The notes below the pieces were generated by a model. That model was not told where the DNA came from. It worked only from the letters and a program-made list of their open reading frames with translations, and searched no databases. The position numbers and the translations under genes are program-made. A stretch of 64,000 bases of DNA, taken from Dallia pectoralis. Lineage: Eukaryota > Chordata > Actinopteri > Esociformes > Umbridae. This document shows, one piece after another, positions 62,310 to 64,000 of the stretch; within the stretch, counting starts at the first letter, position 1; each line of letters begins with the position of its first letter. Location: the NCBI GenBank assembly GCA_029465975.1, contig CM055743.1, positions 19,779,220 to 19,843,219 of the forward strand, read 5' to 3'.

Positions 62310-62424
62310 ATAAAACTCATGGGTTTTAATAAATAACACATTAAGGGACAGTTTCACAGAATAAGCCTATTCATAATAACATCAAGCTCATTGGAGATGT
62401 TTAAATGGCTTGATTTGTTAATCC
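62310..62424. other. NRM 3' flank
   Basis: Short AT-rich sequence after the stop codon leading into the 55-bp array; it contains cagtttcacagaataagcct, which resembles ends of dispersed fish repeats, and may be what seeded the array. Confidence 0.35.
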
Positions 62425-63464
62425 GGGACTAGGGCTAATTACAGTCTATAAACCTAGCCCCTAACAGTGAGAGTAGTCCTGGACTAGGGCTAATTACAGT
62501 CTATGAACCTAGCCACTAACAGTGAGAGTAGTCCTGGACTAGGGCTTATTACAGTCCATGAACCTAGCCCCTAACAGTAAGAGTAGTCCTGGACTAGGGC
62601 TTATTACAGTCCATGAACCTAGCCCCTAACAGTGAGAGTAGTCCTGGACTAGGGCTTATTACAGTCCATGAACCTAGCCCCTAACAGTAAGAGTAGTCCT
62701 GGACTAGGGCTTATTACAGTCCATGAACCTAGCCCCTAACAGTAAGAGTAGTCCTGGACTAGGGCTAATTACAGTCTATAAACCTAGCCCCTAACAGTGA
62801 GAGTAGTCCTGGACTAGGTCTAATTACAGTCCATGAACCTAGCCCCTAACAGTGAGAGTAATCCGGGACTAGGGCTTATTACAGTCCATGAACCTAGCCC
62901 CTAACAGTGAGAGTAATCCGGGACTAGGGCTTATTACAGTCCATGAACCTAGCCCCTAACAGTGAGAGTAATCCGGGACTAGGGCTTATTACAGTCCATG
63001 AACCTAGCCCCTAACAGTAAGAGTAGTCCTGGACTAGGTCTAATTACAGTCCATGAACCTAGCCCCTAACAGTGAGAGTAATCCGGGACTAGGGCTTATT
63101 ACAGTCCATGAACCTAGCCCCTAACAGTGAGAGTAGTCCGGGACTAGGGCTTATTACAGTCCATGAACCTAGCCCCTAACAGTGAGAGTAGTCCTGGACT
63201 AGGGCTTATTACAGTCCATGAACCTAGCCCCTAACAGTGAGAGTAGTCCGGGACTAGGGCTAATTACAGTCTATAAACCTAGCCCCTAACAGTGAGAGTA
63301 GTCCGGGACTAGGGCTAATTACAGTCTATAAACCTAGCCCCTAACAGTGAGAGTAGTCCTGGACTAGGTCTAATTACAGTCCATGAACCTAGCCCCTAAC
63401 AGTAAGAGTAGTCCGGGACTAGGGCTTATTACAGTCCATGAACCTAGCCCCTAACAGTGAGAGG
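62425..63464. repeat. 55-bp minisatellite, about 19 copies
   Basis: Unit of 55 bp beginning ggactagggcttattacagt, with paired variants (ttattacagtccatg or taattacagtctata; gtcct or atccg). Each unit has short complementary blocks (actagggct and agcccctaa). Confidence 0.94.
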
Positions 63465-64000
63465 TGAGAGTTTTTTCTGGGTTGAACACAGCAGCTGACA
63501 AAAGTCTGAATTTTTAGTGTTTATTATTTGGTAGGGATACACTTAAATGGGATTTACAGTCATAAAAATGTAACACAATCAATTCATTTTATAATTCAAA
63601 GTCTGTGCTTTTATAATTCAAGTAAAAGCACAATTCAAATGCACAGCATTTGTTTTTTCTTAATACATTCACAAAATGGAAGTCGTACCGTTTCCTGGGC
63701 CCGTGCACAAGAGAGGTGAACCAAGTAGCCTCCAAACCAACAAATCCAACTCTCAGAGGCTAACTGGGTGCTCTTATTTACCCTTGTACTTCCTTAATCA
63801 CTGCTTACAGGGTGTGGGGGACTATTAGCTATTCATCCAGGGGTAATTGGTGGCAGACATCACCATATAAATTGTCACATCCAGCTCCTTTATACTTGTC
63901 ATGATGTTTATGACACTAATCACCATGGTCAACCAAGATGGTTTGCGACGTATTCAAGGGGGATTCAGATTATTATTATTTTTATGATGAACTTTGTCGA
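63465..64000. other. Unique non-coding sequence
   Basis: Single-copy sequence to the right edge. No gene or element recognised. Confidence 0.5.

Overview
The window is from a ray-finned fish (teleost) nuclear genome. It has spliced genes with canonical GT-AG introns, vertebrate-type proteins, hAT and TTAA-type DNA transposons of the kind common in fish, a lysine tRNA gene, TTAGGG-type telomeric repeats, and very many minisatellites. I cannot name the species from sequence alone.

Five complete protein genes and one partial gene can be assembled exon by exon, with codon phases that close exactly. From left to right they are: the first coding exon of OSBPL10 (minus, 6893-7134, gene running off the left edge); TMEM42 (plus, 3 exons, 151 aa); ZDHHC3 (minus, 6 coding exons, 299 aa); EXOSC7 (plus, 8 exons, 291 aa); CDCP1 (minus, 12 coding exons, 1020 aa, spanning about 19 kb); and NRM/nurim (plus, 4 exons, 274 aa) with tRNA-Lys(CTT) in its first intron. 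TMEM42-ZDHHC3-EXOSC7-CDCP1 keeps the order and relative orientation of human 3p21.31, but TGM4 and CLEC3B, which lie inside that block in human, are absent. The genes form no operon-like unit. ZDHHC3 palmitoylates proteins at the Golgi, EXOSC7 is an RNA exosome ring subunit, CDCP1 is a Src-family adaptor receptor, nurim is an inner nuclear membrane protein, OSBPL10 is a lipid-transfer protein, and TMEM42 is a small transporter-like membrane protein.

Most of the rest is tandem repeat. I see more than 20 minisatellite arrays with units from 11 to 73 bp, together close to half of the window. The largest are two 13-bp-unit arrays in CDCP1 intron 1 (45.9-52.5 kb and 52.7-56.0 kb), a 50-bp array of about 52 copies between EXOSC7 and CDCP1, and a 73-bp array of 23 copies after TMEM42. 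Almost all long open frames in the window are translations of these arrays and are not genes. Mobile elements with clean target-site duplications are a solo LTR (445 bp), three hAT-type elements (one nested inside another, two sitting inside minisatellites), and a TTAA-flanked foldback MITE. A decayed LINE reverse-transcriptase fragment is also present.

The most unusual pattern is in ZDHHC3. At least four, and probably five, of its splice junctions are embedded in or directly abut a minisatellite whose repeat unit contains the junction itself, so the introns carry up to about 25 copies of a real splice site. A related case may exist at the CDCP1 transmembrane exon. EXOSC7 and NRM, in the same window, have ordinary compact introns with no arrays.
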